A DNA stretch of 64,000 nucleotides from assembly GCA_949775045.1 (NCBI GenBank), contig OX459100.1:17839768-17903767 (forward strand), written 5' to 3'. Made by a program: the position numbers and the translations under genes. The notes beneath the pieces were generated by a model. That model was not told the DNA's origin and did not search any database. It was given only the letters and a program-made list of their open reading frames with translations. Below are positions 21,541-33,125 of the stretch, piece after piece. The first letter of the stretch is position 1. Each line of letters opens with the position of its first letter. Source of the stretch: Metridium senile. Its lineage: Eukaryota; Cnidaria; Anthozoa; Actiniaria; Metridiidae.

Positions 21541-23207
21541 AAATGGGTGTGTACCCTATAGTTATGGAATACATTAAAAACACTTCAACAGATTTCAGAG
21601 TCAAACTTTATTGTAGAAAAATAACAAAGACAAAACGACAGTAAATATAATTAATATACAAGTAAGTACAAAAATTACAAGTGAAAACATAAATGAAAAC
21701 ATAAGTGAACTAAATCTTGTGCCATATTCAAAGTCAGAACATAAAGAATTTCTAAGTCAATTTGAAGATGGCACAAGATAGATTCACTTACCTCAATAAA
21801 GTCAGTCTCCTGCAGCTCCTAAAAATAACCCCATTCCCTAAGTCCCATCACCCTCCCCTACCCTAAGTGCTTTTACCCTCCCCCCCCAATAAGTCACCCC
21901 TCCCCTCCCAATTGCACCATACTGGAAAAGATGGACGTGAAAATCAAGAAAACAAGTATCATAATATTGTAACTTTAATTTCATTTCCAAGAAGTATGGA
22001 AAGTTAGAGAATGCCAAACGTTATTCTGTAGAGAATAAATCAAGATTTTCACAACTTTTGTACATAGAGAAGTACTCTCACTGATAGCGATCTATCAAAA
22101 TAAATCAAACAAACTAACAGAACATATGGAGCAAAATAAATGTGTGCTTGTGTGAGAAATTGGCAACAACTTTGTACTCGCAACTTGTTTATCTGGCTTT
22201 TCAACCAAGTAGTTCATCGATAAAAACTATTAATTTTCTGATTTGCTACATTTCAAAGTAACCGCCACCAATCTCATTACAAATTGAGGAGAGATTTAAC
22301 TTCAAAGTGAGCAAAGTCATTTGCAAATAATAAACAACACAAGGTAAATGTTGTTGTCTGATGACTGTTTTTAAACTTATAGGTACTAAATATGAAACTG
22401 CAAAGCTCACAGAACTGAAATAAAATTGGTGGTTGGGTCGTTGTTGTTCTTTGGATGTAATAATTATTACAGTGAATAATAATACATGAAAATGTAGTGA
22501 GAGTACTTCTATGTCCATCTTTCCCAGTATGGTTGAGGATTGCTACTTACCTTTACTATGAACACACACACACTTTCTACCTCACAATGTCTCCTTTTCC
22601 TTTCTCCCCTCCCCTCCCCCCTCTTTCTCTCACACACGCTCCATATACCAGTTAGACCCAGTTATAAGAATCTTAAACAGAAAATAACTGAAGCTCTCTG
22701 TGTGTTAATTTGGTAACTGAATGCATGTTTATTATTTGTGATAACATTTTTAACTAATGTAAGCAACCAGGCTCAAAGTTTTGAGTTTCTTTTTTAGCTT
22801 ATTATCGGCGTAAGCAATCAACATCAGATCTAATCAGTGTTTGGTATCACTTAGGAGAGCTTCAACAGGTGTAATATACCATAAAATTGCAGTTAGAAAG
22901 GCCCTTGACATTTTGTGATAACTTCAATATATCAAATAACTTCTGGCAAGTGCTACATAAAATTGTGGTGCTTTTGTTCACATTGATCACTTGATCTTGC
23001 AGCTATGGTGCTGAATTTCGTACATCAATTTGATCATGATTGACAGTATGAATGGCTAGCTATCAACTGCAATCATATAAGTTTTAACTGGGTCTAACTG
23101 GTGTCTTAACTCAATAAAGAAATGACAACAAACGACAACATTTGTATGTAGTGTGTGATGATGTGACTTTTTATATACATGGACCAGAATGCAATGCACG
23201 CAGGCAA
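21541..23207. other. Gene-free stretch
   Basis: No gene recognised. CCCTAAGTCCC/CCCTCCCC pyrimidine-rich short repeats lie at about 21826-21910, and a CCCCTCCCCTCCCCCC tract with CTCTTTCTCTC at about 22600-22632. The remainder is unique AT-rich DNA. Confidence 0.4.
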
Positions 23208-23733
23208 TATCATAGAATCCTGCGGTCAAGGCCCCTTCACCCTTGCAATTGGAGGCTCTAAAGTTATGTGCGTTTATATCTTGGTACCATTTTTTTTTTC
23301 ATACCTTTGATTATTATTTTGTTGTAATTGTTTTATTCTCTTGTTTTCAAAATTGAATCCCTTTTTTCATTTATGTTGGCATAGTAAACTAAACCAAAGA
23401 TAAGAACATGCATTGCACAACCATCTATCACCATTCTTCTCAATCAAATACTTGAATGCCTCCCTGATTTTTGTCTCTCTATATTTACAACTTTGACTGG
23501 AGTGGTAGTAGTCAGTAAAGGCATGTCTACACAAGCATTGTCTATGTGACAATTTTTAATTGTGCATAAAAGGTAACATGTCAGCTTTTCAGCAAATGTA
23601 GTTGTTACATAAAAATCAGAAAATTTTTCTTTGTCTACACAAGCAAAATTAGTAAAACATGTATGCATAAAATGTAAACGCGCCTTAATGGTTTGGTACT
23701 ACCCAGGGAACCACAGGATTCTATGATATGTTA
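23208..23733. mobile_element. Candidate TIR element with ATCATAGAATCCTG ends
   Basis: ATATCATAGAATCCTGCGG at about 23207 is inverted as CCACAGGATTCTATGATAT at about 23710-23730 with few mismatches. The interior (about 490 bp) includes a (T)n run and several TTGTGTAGACA/TGTCTACACAAGCA short inverted repeats. Non-coding as far as I can see. Confidence 0.55.
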
Positions 23734-23971
23734 TAATATTACTATAAGTATCAAGGGTATTTTAGGGCTCAATAAAGGCTGATAACTTATTACCAGAAGG
23801 TATTCATTATTAGATATATGCTTCTTCAGGTAGTTTCTGTCTCATCCAGCTTAGCCATTTGGTAACTAGTTTCAGTTTTTGCTATAATTCTGCAGTGATC
23901 TCAGTTCCTGCAGCTGGATAAACTCAACTAAGAGGTTAGCGACATAATCACACAACACTTAACAATTAAAC

Positions 23972-24141
23972 CAGTGGCGGATCTAGGAATATTTTAGGGG
24001 GGTGAATGTGAAACGTATATTTTAGTATTTGTGCATTGTTCATATGTTACTCATCAAATAAAACACAACAAAAAGCAGAAAACGGAGCATAAACAGTGGG
24101 GTGGGTAGACACCCTATTCACCACCCCTAGATCCACCACTG
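23972..24141. mobile_element. MITE with CAGTGGCGGATCTAGG termini and 5-bp target duplication
   Basis: Left end CAGTGGCGGATCTAGG, right end CCTAGATCCACCACTG. TAAAC directly precedes the left end (23967-23971) and directly follows the right end (24142-24146), giving a 5-bp target duplication. The termini are hAT-like. It belongs with the elements at 32127-32276 and 53996-54149, which show the same pattern. Confidence 0.85.
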
Positions 24142-24146
24142 TAAAC

Positions 24147-24860
24147 ACATAGCAACAAACAAAGGTGCAGGATTGCAGAGGTAGATGTAGCCTCCTGCGC
24201 AGGCTGTGCTCTTAGTATCAGTTATTTTTCCCTCAACGACCGTAAGAGCGCCTGCGCAGGTAAATATAGTGAGTGTGTTGGATACTTAATATTAGCCAAT
24301 GGCTACTGGCTGCTTGACGTCAAACAGTATTTTATTTTATTTTTTTAATTAAAAAATAGCAAACAAATTAAAGTTTGTATTTTTTTTAGAAAACATATTA
24401 CTTTGCATAATAATTTGTCTGAGCAATCCTGCACCTCTTTTAAGAGCAAGTGTTGCTATCAGCACAATAATATCAATACTGAGGGATAAAACATGATTTT
24501 TCTAACAGAGGATTGACATCTGTGGTAAAATGTTTTGACTCTGTTTATAATAGTATATGATTGTGACTTATTTTAATATATTATTGTTTTTCATTCAATA
24601 AAAATATAAATCCCTTTTTTCATTTTTCTCAATGTATTTTGCCAGACACAAATGCCCTATGAATTTGGGAGACCCAGACTCACTACATGTTATATATTTT
24701 AAGCACACAACTCCGCTCACATGTTAATTTTTGCAGAGGGAGGAAAACCAGATAAAGCAGATGAAAACCCTTGTGGCATACGAGAGAAGAACACCTATCA
24801 TATTATGACCCGTATTTATTATATGCCCAGCACACACTCTTAAGAAAAACTTCAGAAAAA
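24147..24860. other. Gene-free stretch with CCTGCGCAGG hairpin
   Basis: CTCCTGCGCAGG at about 24192 and CGCCTGCGCAGGT at about 24250 bound a 60-bp segment with GAGC/GCTC symmetry. At about 24720-24790 a block (CATGTTAATTTTTGCAGAGG and GAGGAAAACC) resembles one at about 57440, suggesting a dispersed SINE-like repeat. Confidence 0.45.
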
Positions 24861-24904
24861 GTCATGTGATGGGGTCTGTAAGGCTTTTTTCACCTGGTCC
24901 ATAC

Positions 24905-25075
24905 ATATATGTTATTGACCGAGCGTGCGGTCCGGATAGGAGGATATTTGGTCGAGTTATTTTTTTTGCGATTGTACGGACCAAGCCGAAGGCGCGGTCC
25001 GTGCCGCTAAAAAAAAGAACGAGACCAAATATCCTCCTATCCGGACCGAACAAGCTCGGTCAATAACTTATTTAT
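24905..25075. mobile_element. Fold-back element with GTTATTGACCGAGC arms
   Basis: The left arm 24910-24962 (GTTATTGACCGAGCGTGCGG then TCCGGATAGGAGGATATTTG) is inverted at about 25022-25070 (CAAATATCCTCCTATCCGGA then GCTCGGTCAATAAC). The arms are about 50 bp. Related CGGTCCGACC/CGGTCCGGAC sequence returns at about 26268-26360, so a larger element spanning 24.86-26.39 kb with a degenerate right end is possible. Confidence 0.7.
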
Positions 25076-26460
25076 TATATGGCCGACCAGAAATTGAAGA
25101 AAAATAATCGTGATATTAAGAGTAAAGGCTTTTGTAAAGTCTGAAAAAATGTTGACAATCGTTTGTTTACATCAAAAAGCCACTTATCTGTCACACACGT
25201 CAAAAACAATTTGAAATTCGCTATCTGATTGGTTCTCCAGTTTGAGTTGCTAAATTTGATTGGCTTAAACTTTGACATGAGCTGTCACTGTTTAGAAAGA
25301 TCATTTTCAGCAGGATTTTCAGTGAAGTTCACAAGTAAAGTTATTGTAAAAAGATAAAATATGGAGTTGGCTTACAAAATAACTCGTAGGAAAAGACAAC
25401 ATTCGATCAAGGAGGAAATTAGCAAAAGACCTGAGAAGCAGTGACAAACTATATCATCTTCTTCATCGCTCACTATTGGTTGTTGTTTGCGAAGTGGTTG
25501 TCTAGTAGTTGGCGGCCATGTGCTTTCATTGAATGATCCATTTCTGCACAAACTGTAAGTTTACCATACATTTTTTGAGCTTGACTCCATGGAAAACAGC
25601 CGCTTGATGCCTATTAAAAGGATTGGATTGGCTTGATTCATGACTTCAAATATTAAAAACAGACCGGTGTGATTGATTGCCGAAGCGTTTATGGCGAGCG
25701 ACTCGACCGAAGACAAGCTAGTTCCCGCTTCGTTGATATACTTCAGATAAAGTTGATTTCTATGCATGAAAACACTTCAGACGACTTAAACTCATCTCGT
25801 TTAAAAATGTTAGTGTTGGAAACATGGATATTTCAGTCCTTCTGTATGCTTTTTCTGTAATAAAGTGGGATTTACTGGACGAGTGTTATCATTTTTTTTC
25901 CTTTGACAAAGAAAAAAGTTCTGCTCTCGATAATTTCAAGGTATGTTTTGTCTTTCTCATTTCAGGCAGAAAAATGTTTGACAGACTAGTATGTCTATTC
26001 CTTTTTATATATTTTTTCTGTACTTTTTCGGCTATATATTATATATTTTCCTTTCAAGATGGCCAGTTCTCGTAAGATGTTTGAAGTTTAGTAACAGCTA
26101 TTTCGTCTAGCTTTTCTCTAGAAAAGTCTATACTGCGATCTTAAATTCTGTTGTTCTTTTGTTCCCTTATGCCTACTTTTAGTTGCATCAAACGAAAATG
26201 CTACAGTAAAGAGAAGAATAACAAAATAACAACCGAAAAACTAAGATAAAAAAGTGCAATTCCTGAGCGGTCCGACCGGGCCAAAATATCGGTCCGGACT
26301 GCAGGATTCCGACCGCTCGGAGAACCAATCAGATTTTTCCTTTTTTCTTCGGACCGGCCAAACATATAATAAAATCACGTACAGACCAGCTAATCGAAAC
26401 ATCACAACAAAAATGGCCTTTTAATTAAAAAGAGTGGGTCATATGATAAAAAAAGTTAGG
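25076..26460. other. Gene-free stretch, possibly the interior of a larger repeat
   Basis: No convincing gene. The right portion (26265-26390) contains CGGTCCGACCGGGCC, CGGTCCGGACTG and CGGACCGGCC, related to the fold-back at 24905-25075. The short frames at 25561, 25669 and 25824 lack family resemblance. Confidence 0.4.
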
Positions 26461-26462
26461 TC

Positions 26463-26561
26463 GGGCCGTATGGGAAAATATTTGGCTCTTGGTTTGTATG
26501 GACCTTGCTGCGCTGCATCTGTACATCATGACCCAAGCCAAATATTTTCCCGTACAGCCCT
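26463..26561. mobile_element. Short fold-back, about 100 bp
   Basis: GGGCCGTATGGGAAAATATT and TGGCT at 26463-26487 are inverted at about 26536-26561 (AGCCAAATATTTTCCCGTAC then AGCCC), with outer GTGGGTCATATGAT/ATCATGACCCA nearby. Confidence 0.65.
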
Positions 26562-26604
26562 CCAACTCAGTCAATAAGTACTTATGCTCTGTTGGACCAA
26601 ATTG

Positions 26605-27000
26605 TGTTATCATTATCATTAGTATCATCATCATCATTATCATTATTGTTATCATCATTATTGTTATCATTATCATTGTTATCATCATCATTGTTATCAT
26701 CATCATTGTTATCATTATTGTTATCGTTATCATACATGTAGTTATCATTATCATTGTTATCATTATCATACATGCAGTTATCATTATCATTGTTATCATT
26801 ATCATTGTTATCATTATTGTTATCGTTATCATACATGTAGTTATCATTATCATTGTTATTATTATCATACATGTAGTTATCATTATCATTGTTATCATCA
26901 TTATTGTTATCATCATTATTGTTATCATTATCATACATGTAGTTATCATTATCATTGTTATCATTATCATACATGTAGTTATCATTATCATTGTCATAAA
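26605..27000. repeat. ATC/GTT microsatellite with a TACATGTAG-punctuated higher-order unit
   Basis: Repeats of GTTATCATTATCATT are interrupted at intervals by ATCATACATGTAGTTATC, which is present about six times (near 26730, 26767, 26828, 26866, 26929 and 26967). Open frames on both strands (Ile/Val-rich plus, Asn/Asp-rich minus) are artefacts of this structure. Confidence 0.9.
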
Positions 27001-27331
27001 TTATCATAATTATATGTCATATTATTAGTGGTACACAATATAGATATCAACCGTATTATATATTTTTAGTATATTCGTATATAGGATTTTAATATAGGAT
27101 TTTTTGAATAATTTTAAATAGTTATTAGTTTTGTAAGTGAATTGAATCCCAGACATGTCCCCTATATAAATATTATTGTTATTAAAGTAATAAATTATAT
27201 ATTTTGTGATATGTATTAACCTTTGACTCGTGGAAGCACCTGTAAAAACGCACCTGTTTTGAACAACAGCAACCCTTCCTCAACAAAGCCATATTTTCAT
27301 CCATTCATATTATAAACTGCATGTAATTCTC
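27001..27331. other. AT-rich gene-free stretch
   Basis: Nothing recognised beyond AT-rich DNA with ATATAGGATTTTAATATAGG, a short direct repeat near 27080-27100. Confidence 0.4.
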
Positions 27332-27521
27332 TTTACAGCGCAACGCGTAAAAGTATGGCCACTGATAATGTATTCGCATACTTCTGTCTCGCAATCGATC
27401 CAATCAGCGTTGTAGGATTGTGTTATCTTGTCTCGGATCAAAACGCTGATTGGATCGAAGGCGAGACAGAAGTATGCGAATACATTATCAGTCACCATAC
27501 TTTTATGCTTTGCGCTGTAAA
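27332..27521. mobile_element. 190-bp palindromic MITE (TTTACAGCGCAA termini)
   Basis: Both arms are about 80 bp. The left reads TTTACAGCGCAACGCG, AAAGTATGGCCACTGATAAT, GTATTCGCATACTTCTGTCT; the right is the inverted counterpart ending TTTGCGCTGTAAA. The ACAGCGC tip resembles the family A MITEs at 857 and 49507. The plus and minus frames inside are mirror images of one another and are not genes. Confidence 0.85.
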
Positions 27522-28004
27522 GATGTGGCGATTGAATAAAAAAGTATCATACCTCTGAATGTTAATATAATTATAGAGAACATGTTAAATTTCCAATCAA
27601 TATTTTGATTACCAATATGTGTTTTTTTTGTCTCTTATTTTTAAGAATTTTTGCAGATGTCTTCAATTTAATGTCTTCATCAGTGTAAAAGATTACTTGA
27701 TATCAGTAAAAATTATTATGGAGACTTTGTGATCATAATATTATTGTGTTGCAAGTCCTTCCATCTGGATAGATGATTAATTGTCAGTCATTGATTTGTT
27801 GATTGATTGATTGGTGAAATTACTGGTTGATTGATTGATTAGCTGTTTGCTTTAATTAGCTTTTTTATTGATTCAGCTGTTGATGAGTTGATTGATTGAT
27901 TAATTACTTGTTTGTTTGATTAACTGTTTGTGAGTTTGAATGATTTACTGATTGATTGATTGATTGATTGATTAGCTGTTTTTATTGATGGAACTAGCAT
28001 GTAA

Positions 28005-28110
28005 ACTAGAATGGGCTGCGTCTGTGTTTGATATAAACGATAGGTAATATTATAATGAAATTTGCAACACCGTAAAATGGGTTAACTTAACTTAACTGCC
28101 ATTTCCATTT
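28005..28110 (+). mobile_element. Fragment related to the 50.1-kb fold-back
   Basis: GGCTGCGTCTGTGTTTGATA, TAAACGATAGGTAATA, GAAATTTGCAACACCGTAAA and GTTAACTTAACTTAACTG match the left arm at about 50115-50195. It interrupts the satellite and lacks the inverted right arm. Confidence 0.7.
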
Positions 28111-28807
28111 CAGTGAGGTAAAAGAGTGTTTGATATTGATTGATTAGCTGTTTGTTAGATTGGTTGATTGATTGATTAGTTACATGTCTGTTTGATTAGC
28201 TGTATATTTGTTTGATTGATCTATTGATTGATTGATTAGCTGGTTGTTTGTGTGTTTGATTGATTGGTTGATTGATTAATTAGCTGTTTGTTTGTTTGTT
28301 TGTTTGTTTGATTGATTTACTGCTTGATTGATTAGCTGTTTGATTGATCGATTGATTGATTAGCTGTTTGTTTGTTTGTTTGTTTGATTGATTTACTGCT
28401 TGATTAATTAGCTGTTTGATTGATTGATTGATTGATTAGCTGTTTGTTTGTTTGATTGATTTACTGCTTGATTGATTAGCTGTTTGGTTGATTGATTAGC
28501 TGTTTGTTTCTTTGATTGGTTGGTTGATTGATTAAATAGCTGTTTGTTTGTTTGTTTGTTTGTTTGTTTGTTTGTTTGTTTGTTTGATTGATTTACTGCT
28601 TGATTAATTAGCTGTTTGATTGATTGATTAGCTGGTTGTTTGTTTGTTTGATTTACTGATTGATTGATTGATTGATTAGCTGTTTGTTTGTTTGATTGAT
28701 TGGTTGATTGATTAATTAGCTGTTTGTTTGTTTGTTTGTTTGATTGATTTACTGCTTGATTAATTAGCTGTTTGATTGATTGATTAGCTGTTTGTTTGTT
28801 TGATTGA

Positions 28808-28895
28808 TTAGGGCCTAGATGAAAATTACTTGTGTAATTCTAGTTACCCTATTGAAATAAAGTGCTTTATTATTATTATTATTATTATTATTGGC
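28808..28895 (+). mobile_element. Short LINE 3' tail inserted in the satellite
   Basis: GGGCCTAGATGAAAATTACT ... ACCCTATTGAAATAAAGTGC then (TTA)n. The AATAAA signal followed by a trinucleotide tail is typical of a severely 5'-truncated non-LTR insertion of only about 85 bp. Confidence 0.7.
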
Positions 28896-29155
28896 TGATT
28901 GATTAATTAGCTGTTTGATTGATTGATTAGCTGTTTGTTTGTTTGATTGATTGGTTGATTGATTAATTAGCTGTTTGTTTGTTTGTTTGTTTGATTGGTT
29001 GATTGATTAATTAGCTGTTTGTTTATTTGTTTGTTTGTTTGTTTGTTTGTTTGTTTGATTGATTGGTTGATTTACTGGTTGATTGAATGATTTACTGCTT
29101 GATTGATATTAGCTGTTTGTTTGTTTGATTGGTTGGTTGATTGATTGATATGAAA

Positions 29156-29496
29156 GATGTATTTTTTTTTTCAATTTTCTCTTTTAATATTAGCCTGATA
29201 ATTGAAATTTGATCAGCTTGGTAAATAAATACTTGGCTAGGCTATAAACAATACTTTCTGTACTCAGCAAGGAATCTTAAATATTGCCTGATATTTTGTC
29301 TGATAATTTCAACATTTCTTCAGAAATAGGAAAGCATGTACATTATTATTTCACTGTTATGATCATTTTTGCTCTGAAATTGTTATTTTTTGCTCTGAAA
29401 TTGTTATTTTTACCATTATTGCCATTATGATATGGCTGTTGTTCATACAATATTTGAAGAGAGAACTTGACCAATGTACTACACATTCAACTATAA
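29156..29496. other. Gene-free stretch
   Basis: A run of T and AT-rich DNA with a short direct repeat (TTTTTGCTCTGAAATTGTTA twice, near 29370 and 29389). No gene. Confidence 0.45.
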
Positions 29497-29875
29497 TAAT
29501 ATAACATAACATCATAAACATATACCTCATTTCACACTGTATACATGAAAATAAACAAAGACTATCATAATTTATTAAAATGCATTTCTCTTGTAATGGA
29601 CAACGATAGAAGAGTTGGTAATGAAGAGAGAAATAGTTTCCTAAATGAACAAGAGGACTGGGTACTCGTTATGATAATTGAAACTATGTTAATAAAGGAT
29701 TTGCATATAGTATAAAAAGTAGTTTGGTTAGACCATTGTGGTCTAAGTTCAACTTGAGTAACATCATTTGAGATCAGTTTTAATTATGACATCTCGATAT
29801 AAGACACTATATGGTTTGTTTTGATAATTAAATTGAGTTGTGTGGGCCAACGACCACCGCATACTGTGTGCTGTG
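29497..29875 (+). repeat. Inverted repeat, left copy (empty target site)
   Basis: This 380-bp segment matches, inverted and at roughly 85-90% by eye, the segment 40385-40719 plus 45526-45548. Matching blocks include AAAATAAACAAAGACT, TAGTTTCCTAAATGAAC and TTAAATTGAGTTGTG. Near 29515-29545 this copy reads ATCATAAACATATACCTCAT without the transposon that interrupts the other copy, so it preserves the pre-insertion site. Confidence 0.85.
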
Positions 29876-30600
29876 TTAATTGTGACTTGAGAAAACATAA
29901 GCATGGACATAGTATTTAATAAGATGCATACTAGCTAGTAATAAAACATGACACGTTAGAATGTAAGATTTGTAATGATGACAATTCTTAATCTAATCTC
30001 TGATGATATAGGCACTAAAGGCTTGAAAGCTCATGCAGAAAATCAATTTCAAAGAATAAGTTTGAAGAAACATTAATTTTTTTAACAAGTTATGGCTAAA
30101 CAAACCTACAAAACAACATTCAAAACCTGTTTGGCAATAATTTTATTGTGGAATTAGAACGAACCCTGGCAAAAAAATGAACACATTTTTCTGAAAGTCT
30201 TTCAAGTCCAAAAATAGCAAGAAGGAGGTGAAACAACCACAGCATTTTATTACTGTATTAATTTAGGTAACCTAAAATGTCATTTAGAACCTTGGAAGTG
30301 AAGAATATTTTTTCTAATGCACTAATGAAAGTATAAAAATAGAATAAATATCGCAAAAAAATATTTTAGTATAGCATTCCAATATGAACTCAAATCTAAC
30401 AAAGATGCTTACAAACTAGTGTATTATTTAAAAAACAAAATATAAAATATTTACTTGTGTTTATAAAATATTTGAGATACTAAGCGTGCTTTGATTTGCT
30501 GGCAACCATGTTTATATCAGAAGACAGCAAGATACTCAATGAAAAAGGTTTAAAAACATTATACAAAAGCACTATTAATAAAACATTTGTTTGTTCGTTT
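29876..30600. other. Gene-free AT-rich stretch
   Basis: No coding sequence or recognised element; AT-rich with scattered AATAAA motifs. Confidence 0.4.
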
Positions 30601-30896
30601 GTGTCTATATACGCCCTTTCAGAGAAAATTTGTCACCCGTGAAAAGCACACAAGCTAGTGGCGCAAAGGATAATGGATCAGTTCAGAAACTAAATGTGCA
30701 TTCGTAATGCCTTTCTTGTTGTTTGATAAGTCAGAACGGACATTTCTCAATAACATATTGACAAGTGAAGCAATGTGGCCATGAAATCCCTGCGTTCTAA
30801 TAAAGTATACATAGGATACCCATAATCCCCTGCGCTACTAGCTTGTAGGCTTTTTACTTCACGGTTGACAAAGTTTCTCGGAAAGGGTGTGTACAC
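30601..30896. mobile_element. 296-bp MITE with about 70-bp inverted arms
   Basis: The left arm GTGTCTATATACGCCCTTTC, AGAGAAAATTTGTCACCCGT, GAAAAGCACACAAGCTAGTG GCGCA is inverted at the right end (GCGCTACTAGCTTGTAGGCT ... AAAGGGTGTGTACAC) with scattered mismatches. The interior is non-coding. Confidence 0.8.
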
Positions 30897-31081
30897 TGAT
30901 CAAAACACTCTGGGAGCTGTAGAGCACTTGAGAAACCAAAGATCTTTACAATGTTAACTTCACTCTTGTTGTACTGCTCCCAGCATGTTTATATTACAGT
31001 ATATAAATATATTTTTAATACATTAGGCACATGAAATTAAAACCAACTAACATTACTGGATTTATAGTATTTCCCCCCTAT

Positions 31082-31268
31082 TACAGCGCAACCCCTCTAT
31101 ATTCCAGACAGGAACCAAGGAACCAAGGAAAGTGTCAGTTTCCTCAGGGGTTCCGGTTTATCAAGGTTCCATTTTGTAGCTTTGGGGACAATGGGACCAA
31201 AAATCATGTCCTAAGGTTTTGAGATAATTCCAATTTTTGATGGTCTGTCATAGAGGGGTTTCACTGTA
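31082..31268. mobile_element. Pogo/Tigger-like MITE
   Basis: Terminal inverted repeats TACAGCGCAACCCCTCTAT (left) and ATAGAGGGGTTTCACTGTA (right), 19 bp with two mismatches. The TACAGT-type end followed by AACCCCTCTAT and an apparent TA at the boundary are typical of pogo/Tigger non-autonomous elements. The interior has CCAAGGAACCAAGGAA. Confidence 0.75.
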
Positions 31269-32126
31269 TTATCAAAACAGAAAACGTTGATTAATATAAT
31301 TATTAATTTTTACTACATTAATACTTAATGTTGTCTGGCAGCGCTGTAAAAGGCCCATTTGTACAGGGATAACCGTGATTCAGAGAAATTTGAATGTGAT
31401 TTCTATTATTAAGTGATAGCATTTTTCTGTGCTTTGCATGAAATTTGTGAATATTTTTACCTGTACAATTAATGCGTCAAAAAATACAGTGGTGCTAGAT
31501 AACGTGAGTATTAGAAAATATACATGTCTTTGTATTTACCTGCATCTGATCTTATGATCTCACTCACTATCAAAACTACAAAATATACAACCTCATACAT
31601 CTCTTTAATGTGGTATTATTTTGCTAATTAAAAGAAACACTTAATAAGTGTATTTTATCTTATTGTTTTTAATTGTATTTTAGGTTACATAATGGAAATT
31701 GTTTACTTTATTTTATTTGTATATTTCTATTCATCTATTCATTTTGACTGCTCTAGGGAAAAATCTACCCTATTCATCAAGTTAATTGCTTTCTATAATA
31801 TTTTCCCAAGAAGATCATTATAGTTAAAGATCAATGTCTTCAAAAAACCAGCGTGAAAGCTTTGCCCATCTAACAATGTTTGTTTACAGAACAGAGACTT
31901 GTGATAAACATCCATTTTCTATAGCTACAAGGCTTTGGAATTGGCAGTCTTACCATGTGTGAGAAAATGTACTGTGGCAGAAGTTTCAAAAACAGCGTAA
32001 GATTTGCCTAATTAAACATGTGTACAATAATGCGTACGGAAAAGTTCCACACCAAAATGGAAATAACAAATAAATAAATGGAAAAGAAAATCCAAAAGAA
32101 GTTGTTGCTGTTAACTCTTATCTATA
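31269..32126. other. Gene-free AT-rich stretch
   Basis: No gene or element identified. Confidence 0.4.
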
Positions 32127-32276
32127 CAGGGGCGGATGGAGGGGGTGAACTGGGTGACTTTTCAACCCCCCCTCTTTTTGCAGATCTTTGCGCTCTTTGC
32201 GCTCTTGTGTCTGCTGTTATGTGCCAAAAGGATATCAAAGTTCATCCCCCTTGTCAAATTTCTGGATTGGCCCCTG
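32127..32276. mobile_element. MITE with CAGGGGCGGAT terminus and 5-bp target duplication
   Basis: Left end CAGGGGCGGATGGAGG, right end CTGGATTGGCCCCTG (imperfect 15-16 bp inverted repeats). CTATA lies directly before (32122-32126) and directly after (32277-32281). This parallels the element at 23972-24141. Confidence 0.75.
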
Positions 32277-33125
32277 CTATATAGACTGCTATAAAGTCTG
32301 CATGAACCTCCCAATGAGAAAATAAAGAGAGAAAAGAATCAAGTCTAATATTTGCAAAGCTGACAGATGAATTTGAAGGAAAGTGAAACATGGTTTATGA
32401 GAGGTAAGTTTACAACTCATGCATGTACACAGAAGACTGATCAGAAGACTGATAGTTATTGGAGCCATTGAGTAATGAAATGCTAATGGACAGAATTTGT
32501 AATCAGAATACGTCATAGTGAAACTAAAAAAAAAAACTTTTTTAGAAAAGTTATTGAGACAAGGAATTCAAAATATGCCAAAGCAGTGAAACAGCTACTA
32601 AACAATCACAATTAATGGAACAGACACAGCCTGTGAAGTAAGTCAACAAGCAACAATTATCTCACTCAAAGTATATCAAATATAATTATTGATTGAAGTG
32701 CAAACACTCTCAGATAATAATATTGAAGAGAGTTGACCAACAAAGTAATCAATTAAAACAAGAATCAAAATGGCTACAAAATATTTTAAAAAAAAAACAA
32801 TAAAATGAGAATGGTCACCTTTCACATGTAAACCTTGTAAGTTACCAAAGATCAAGCAGCCTGTGCCATTAGTACCAAAAATTGCCAGGCAGAAATAATA
32901 ATAAAAAAATTATGGTTAGTGTGAACCTTTCAGCCAAACATTTGGCCAAACTTGAAGATCAACATATGCTGATATACATCACTCTAAAATTTTCTATTCA
33001 CTGGACTAGGTCTAGTTGCTGGAGAATATCACATATATCAAAGGAATTTAAACTCAACACCTGTTATTCACGCATCAAGAAATATTCCTCTTAGTCTACT
33101 ACCAAAGCTCAAAGAAACACATAAT
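32277..33125. other. Gene-free stretch, possibly decayed retroelement
   Basis: No clear gene. The frame at 32882-33094 (AKHLAKLEDQHMLIYITLKF) lies directly upstream of recognisable Gypsy scraps and may belong to the same decayed element; I cannot assign it. Confidence 0.35.

Larger units (their letters stand above)
27780..29155. repeat. 1.4-kb TTGA/TTTG tetranucleotide satellite punctuated by TTAGCTG
   Basis: Alternating blocks of (ATTG)n and (TTTG)n separated by AATTAGCTG and ATTTACTGCTTGATT. A composite unit of about 60-90 bp (TTAGCTG, then (TTTG)n, then GATTGATTTACTGCTTGATT) recurs more than ten times. Two other elements sit inside it: a segment at about 28005-28105 and a LINE tail at about 28808-28895. 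Confidence 0.9.

Noticed and set aside
24862..25066. Frames over the GACCGAGC fold-back
   Set aside because: The plus and minus frames are mirror images made by the inverted repeat.
27310..27558. Paired plus/minus frames DNVFAYFCLA
   Set aside because: Both come from the arms of a palindromic MITE.
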